Shown here one piece after another: positions 6,828 to 9,408 of a DNA stretch of 9,408 nt. Source of the stretch: Gemmatimonadaceae bacterium (GTDB lineage Bacteria > Gemmatimonadota > Gemmatimonadetes > Gemmatimonadales > Gemmatimonadaceae). Each line of letters begins with the position of its first letter. The first letter of the stretch is position 1. The position numbers and the translations under genes were made by a program. Below the pieces are notes generated by a model. That model was not told where the DNA came from and searched no databases. It saw only the letters and a program-made list of their open reading frames with translations. Location: contig JALOPO010000047.1 in NCBI GenBank assembly GCA_025453855.1, positions 1-9,408 on the forward strand, written 5' to 3'.

Positions 6828-7783
6828 TTGGACGTCTCCTTGAGCGTGCGATTGTGGGGCAGCAGGAACTTCTCCATGCCGGCGCGGAAGTAGTAGACGA
6901 GCTTGTGCTCGCCGTGGGGCACCTCCTTCGGCAGCCCCATGAACTTCGGCGTCTTGAAGACCGTCCCCGGCGCCAGGTCGTGGTGCGGGAACTCCGGCTC
7001 GGTGCAGCCGATGCACGGGTGGTTCGTGCGCGTCTTGCTCGACACGCGGTTCCAGAGGATGCGGTTGCAGCTCGAGCGCGTCATCGGGCCACGGCAGCCG
7101 ACCGTGTAGAACAGGCAGCCGCCGCGCTGGCCGAAGTGGCCGTCGAGCTTCTGCGCGTAGCTGTTCACGTTCGTGCAGCCCGTCTGCGTGTACGACGTGA
7201 AGAAGGTCGACGGGCGCTGCTTGGCGTCGAGCAGGAGATCCTTCGCGCGTCCCGTCGCCACCGCCACCAGGATCTGCGAGATCCAGTCGGGGTGCGCGGG
7301 GCAGCCGGGGATGTTGATCACCGGCAGCCCGGCCTTGCTCGTGAAGCCGGCGCCCAGGAAGCCCGCCTTCTCGGCCTTGTGGAACTGCAGCCCCGTCGAC
7401 TCGCTCGGGTTCGGCGCCGTGGCCGGGATCCCGCCGAAGCAGGCGCAGTCGCCCACCGCCACCACGAACGAGGCGGCGGCGGCGAGCTCGCGCACCCAGT
7501 CCTGCATCGGGCGGTCGGCGAAGACGTTCATCATCCCCGTCCTGTCGGGGCCCTGCACCACGCTTCCCTCGAAGACGAAGATGTCGAGCGCCGTCTTGCC
7601 GCTCACGCAGTCGCGCAGCAGCTCGCCGACACGATCACCGATCTCGAGCCCGATCGAGGGGTGCCACAGGATGTTGATGCCGAAGTCGGTGACCAGGTCC
7701 ACGACCGTCGGCTCTTCCGCGTTCAGGAAGGACATCGTGTTGCCACTGCATGCCCCGCCCTGCAGCCAGAGGACGTTCGCCAT
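6824..7783 (-). CDS. hhyS: [NiFe]-hydrogenase small (Fe-S electron-transfer) subunit, group 1h-like
   Basis: This subunit passes electrons from the NiFe centre through three Fe-S clusters. In 319 residues it shows QGGACSGNTMSF (8-19), GDCACFGG (111-118), NIPGCPAHPDWI (157-168), CLFYTVGCRGPMT (223-235) and SSCNRILWN with PCIGCTEPEFP (237-266). Candidate ligands are C12, C113 and C161 (proximal), C203, C223 and C230 (distal), and C239, C257 and C260 (medial). N15 stands where many group 1 enzymes have the second Cys of CxxC, and Q200 where they have a His; both fit actinobacterial-type enzymes as I recall them. The ATG at 7783 has GGGAG 8 nt upstream. There is no twin-arginine signal, so the enzyme is not Tat-exported and probably faces the cytoplasm, as in group 1h. 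The stop overlaps the large-subunit start. Confidence 0.97.
   Translation of the reverse strand: MANVLWLQGGACSGNTMSFLNAEEPTVVDLVTDFGINILWHPSIGLEIGDRVGELLRDCVSGKTALDIFVFEGSVVQGPDRTGMMNVFADRPMQDWVRELAAAASFVVAVGDCACFGGIPATAPNPSESTGLQFHKAEKAGFLGAGFTSKAGLPVINIPGCPAHPDWISQILVAVATGRAKDLLLDAKQRPSTFFTSYTQTGCTNVNSYAQKLDGHFGQRGGCLFYTVGCRGPMTRSSCNRILWNRVSSKTRTNHPCIGCTEPEFPHHDLAPGTVFKTPKFMGLPKEVPHGEHKLVYYFRAGMEKFLLPHNRTLKETSK
6836..6841 (-). promoter_or_regulatory. Ribosome binding site of the large subunit
   Basis: AAGGAG on the minus strand, 8 nt before the GTG at 6827 and inside the last codons of the small-subunit gene. It is the strongest ribosome binding site in the window and supports the GTG start and high expression of the large subunit. 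Confidence 0.75.
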
Positions 7784-7840
7784 CGGCGATGCTCCCGTGC
7801 GTCCGGTGTCGGGCCGGCTCGGACGCCGTCGTGCGTCCCT

Positions 7841-7851
7841 GGGTCTGACCC
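7841..7851. promoter_or_regulatory. Palindrome GGGTCTGACCC upstream of the hydrogenase
   Basis: GGGTC and GACCC are perfect 5-bp inverted halves around one T, centred about 63 bp before the small-subunit ATG, with partial outer symmetry (CCC...GGG). It could be a repressor or activator operator in the 5' leader, or a member of a dispersed palindromic repeat family. It is too short to decide from one copy. Confidence 0.35.
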
Positions 7852-7891
7852 TTGGGGGCCTATGGTGGCGACAGGTGCAGCGTGCCATCCA

Positions 7892-7976
7892 TCCGGCATT
7901 GCCGGACGCCCATGCGGCATCTGCCGGACGCGACCCGGGTTGGAATCACGAAGCGCGCGTCAGGCATGGCCGGTCG
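7892..7976. promoter_or_regulatory. Cluster of three GGCAT..GCCGG motifs, candidate operators
   Basis: Three similar sites occur: GGCATTGCCGGACG (7895-7908), GGCATCTGCCGGACG (7916-7930) and GGCATGGCCGGTCG (7963-7976). The first lies within a perfect 15-bp palindrome TCCGGCATTGCCGGA (7892-7906), and the second keeps a 5-bp inverted repeat around two bases. The first two start 21 bp apart, two helical turns, as expected for sites bound on one face of the helix. They lie about 110-190 bp upstream of the small-subunit start, a suitable place for an activator. Confidence 0.45.
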
Positions 7977-8033
7977 TGACGCGGCGCCGGCGTTCCACTG
8001 TCCGACTTCCCCGGACGGTGCGCATCGCGAGGG

Positions 8034-8049
8034 CGCGACAGCTGTCGCG
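8034..8049. repeat. 16-bp perfect palindrome after trpD
   Basis: CGCGACAGCTGTCGCG is fully self-complementary and begins 19 nt past the trpD stop. As RNA it could form a 6-bp stem with an AGCT loop, but no T-run follows, so it would be a poor intrinsic terminator. It may serve as a weak terminator, an mRNA 3' stabiliser or a protein-binding site. Confidence 0.45.
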
Positions 8050-8068
8050 GGCCGCCCGCGTCGTCGCG

Positions 8069-9103
8069 TCAGCGCGTGGCCAGCCGTGCCAGCGCGTCTG
8101 CGCCGCGCGCGAGGGCGCCGGGCACCTGGAGCATCGCAACCGCATCGGCATACGTCGATGCCGCGCCTGCCACGTAGAGCGCGGCGGCCGCGTTCAGCAC
8201 CACGGCCGCGGCCGCACCGCGCGGTGCCGAGCCCGCGAAGAGGGCGTGCACGAGCGCCGCGTTGACCGCCGGGTCGCCGCCGCGCAGCTCGTCGGCGGAC
8301 ACGTCGCCGTAGCCGAACGCCGCGGGCTCGATCGTCCACTCGCGCGGCGCGGTGCCGCGACGCACCTCGAGCACGCGCGTCGCCCCGAGTGGCGAGATCT
8401 CGTCGAGTCCGGGCGCGCCGTGCACGACGAGCGCATGCGCCGTGTCGAGCGCCGCCAGCGCCCCCGCGATGAGCGGCATGCGCGACACATCGGCCACCCC
8501 GATCACCTGTCGCCCCGCCCGCGCCGGATTCGCGAGCGGCCCCACGATGTTCATCACGCTCGGCACGCCGAGCTCGCGACGCACGGGGCCGACATGCTTC
8601 ATCGCCGGGTGCATCAGCGGCGCGAACATGAAGACGATGCCGGCGCGCGCGAGCGTCGCCGCCATCGCCGGCACCGGCACCTCGATCGCCACGCCGAGCG
8701 CCTCGAGCACGTCGGCGCTCCCGCACTGGCTGGTGAAGCTGCGGTTGCCGTGCTTGGCGATGCGCACGCCGTGGCCGGCGGCCACCAGTGCTGCCGCCGT
8801 GGAGATGTTGAACGTGGTGAGGGTGCCACCACCGGTGCCGCACGTGTCGACGAGGGCGTCGGGGTCGGGGGCCTCGAGCACCGTCATCGCCCGGCGCAGT
8901 GCGCGTGCCGCGCCGGCCACCTCGCCCGGCGTCTCGCCCTTCACGCGCAGCGCCATGAGCAGCGCGGCCACCTGCACCGGTGTCGCGTCGCCCGCCATCA
9001 CCACGTCGAACGCGGCGGCGCAGGCGTCCTCGTCGAGGTGCCCGCCCATCGCCAGCGTGCGGATCGCGCCCTGCAGCGGATCGCGCGGGGCGGCACCGCT
9101 CAC
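8069..9103 (-). CDS. trpD: Anthranilate phosphoribosyltransferase TrpD
   Basis: TrpD joins anthranilate and phosphoribosyl pyrophosphate in the second step of tryptophan synthesis, in the cytoplasm. The 344-residue length is normal. Visible motifs are the PRPP-binding VDTCGTGGGTLTTFNIST (85-102), AKHGNRSFTSQCGSADVLEALG (116-137 region), RRELGVPSVMNIVGPLANP (175-193), and the metal-binding D234 and E235 in GLDEISPLG. The glycine loop reads GTGGG where the E. coli-type enzyme has GTGGD; I recall the DTCGTGGG form from many other TrpDs, so activity is expected. The GTG start at 9103 overlaps the stop of the upstream GAF gene as GTGA, with only a weak ribosome binding site, so translation is probably coupled. 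No other trp gene is in view and no functional link to the hydrogenase is known. Confidence 0.93.
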   Translation of the reverse strand: MSGAAPRDPLQGAIRTLAMGGHLDEDACAAAFDVVMAGDATPVQVAALLMALRVKGETPGEVAGAARALRRAMTVLEAPDPDALVDTCGTGGGTLTTFNISTAAALVAAGHGVRIAKHGNRSFTSQCGSADVLEALGVAIEVPVPAMAATLARAGIVFMFAPLMHPAMKHVGPVRRELGVPSVMNIVGPLANPARAGRQVIGVADVSRMPLIAGALAALDTAHALVVHGAPGLDEISPLGATRVLEVRRGTAPREWTIEPAAFGYGDVSADELRGGDPAVNAALVHALFAGSAPRGAAAAVVLNAAAALYVAGAASTYADAVAMLQVPGALARGADALARLATR

Positions 9104-9408
9104 GCGGCGGCGCCCACCAGCGGCAGCAGCCGTTCCGGCAGGCGCGCCTGCGTCGCCACCAGCGCGATCACGAGGCCAAGCAGCCGCACGCGATCGAGGT
9201 CGGCCTCGGTGAAGATCCCCTGCTGGTTGCGATTGGCGACGTTCACCACGCCCACCAGCTCGTTGCGATAGACGAGCGGGAAGCAGATGAAGCTCCCGCT
9301 CGTGAAGTACTCGTCGCGGAGCAGCGGGTGCTGCGTGGCCTGCGTGGCATCGGTGACGAGCAGCGACTGGCGCGAGCTCGCCACCTTCCCCGCCACCCCC
9401 TGCCCGAA
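9100..9408 (-). CDS. GAF-domain protein, C-terminal fragment
   Basis: Only the last 102 residues are in the window; the frame is open through position 9408, so the start lies outside. The visible part is the second half of a GAF sensory domain: GQGVAGKVASSRQSLLVTDA, then FICFPLVYRNELVGVVNVAN and FTEADLDRVRLLGLVIALVA, the usual strand-and-helix ending. GAF domains bind small ligands, haem or chromophores, or serve in dimerisation. The protein ends 20 or so residues after the domain, so any output module (kinase, GGDEF, response regulator) must be N-terminal or absent. A GTG near 9396 is internal to the domain and not a credible start. Overlap with trpD suggests co-transcription. Confidence 0.85.
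   Translation of the reverse strand, partial: FGQGVAGKVASSRQSLLVTDATQATQHPLLRDEYFTSGSFICFPLVYRNELVGVVNVANRNQQGIFTEADLDRVRLLGLVIALVATQARLPERLLPLVGAAA

Larger units (their letters stand above)
7784..8068 (-). promoter_or_regulatory. Intergenic control region before the hydrogenase genes
   Basis: These 285 bp hold no convincing gene on either strand. The promoter-proximal end has GGGAG (7792-7796) as the small-subunit ribosome binding site. The rest contains two perfect palindromes and a cluster of three related motifs, listed separately. I see no clear -35/-10 pair; TGGCAC-N17-CATAGG around 7863-7886 is a very weak sigma-70-like candidate. Since trpD ends with no strong terminator, read-through from trpD cannot be excluded. 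Confidence 0.5.

Noticed and set aside
7784..7888. An upstream ATG at 7888 extending the small subunit by 35 residues, possibly as a Tat signal
   Set aside because: The extension is Arg/Pro-rich without a hydrophobic stretch or RRxFLK motif, and the ATG at 7783 has a well-placed ribosome binding site and gives the expected N-terminus.
7863..7890. A sigma-54 promoter built on TGGCACG before the hydrogenase genes
   Set aside because: The -24-like half is present but no GC-containing -12 element occurs at the required spacing.
2631..9271. Several very long open frames on the plus strand (for example 2631-4601, 5118-6893 and 6854-9271)
   Set aside because: They lie opposite well-identified minus-strand genes, their products are dominated by Arg, Ala, His and Asp with no recognisable motif, and such shadows are expected where GC content is this high.
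1..9408. CRISPR arrays, tRNA or rRNA genes, insertion sequences, attachment sites
   Set aside because: No spaced repeats, no cloverleaf or rRNA sequence, no transposase or integrase and no terminal inverted repeats were seen.

Overview
This is a GC-rich (about 70% by eye), densely coded bacterial window in which every gene I can support lies on the minus strand, so it reads from right (9408) to left (1). It is a [NiFe]-hydrogenase locus. The two structural subunits resemble the 'actinobacterial-type' high-affinity uptake hydrogenases (group 1h, also called group 5). These oxidise trace hydrogen and are common in soil Actinobacteria, Acidobacteria, Chloroflexi, Gemmatimonadota and others. The base composition and gene style would suit Gemmatimonadota or a similar soil phylum, but nothing here fixes the taxon.

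In transcription order: (1) the C-terminal end of a GAF-domain protein, cut by the window edge, overlaps by GTGA an intact trpD (anthranilate phosphoribosyltransferase). (2) A 285-bp intergenic region follows, with two perfect palindromes and three copies of a GGCAT..GCCGG motif; it is the likely control region of the hydrogenase. (3) Then come the hydrogenase small subunit (319 aa, no Tat signal) and large subunit (547 aa), coupled by a GTGA overlap. (4) A 97-bp spacer (5083-5183 with the stop's flank) carries a strong 12-bp-stem hairpin and a C-rich, G-poor leader. (5) A compact maturation cluster follows: C-terminal processing protease, a 116-aa protein of unknown function, a 491-aa TPR-like helical-repeat protein, hypA, hypB and hypF. 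Junctions in this cluster either overlap or are separated by 11 nt or less, consistent with one translationally coupled transcript.

The genes form a pathway. HypF starts synthesis of the CN ligands of the active-site iron, HypA and HypB insert nickel, and the protease trims the large-subunit tail once the metal centre is complete. The unknown protein and the TPR-like protein sit among these steps and are the best candidates for undescribed, subtype-specific assembly factors. No cytochrome b or other electron-accepting partner, and no hypC, hypD or hypE, is visible; they may lie beyond the left edge.

The most striking observation is in hypF. A perfect 25-bp tandem duplication (557-581 and 582-606) shifts the reading frame in the middle of the gene. 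Sequence on both sides is clearly HypF, and removing one copy joins the two parts exactly. Either this lineage carries a fresh disabling (possibly reversible) mutation in an essential maturation gene, or the assembly is wrong here.
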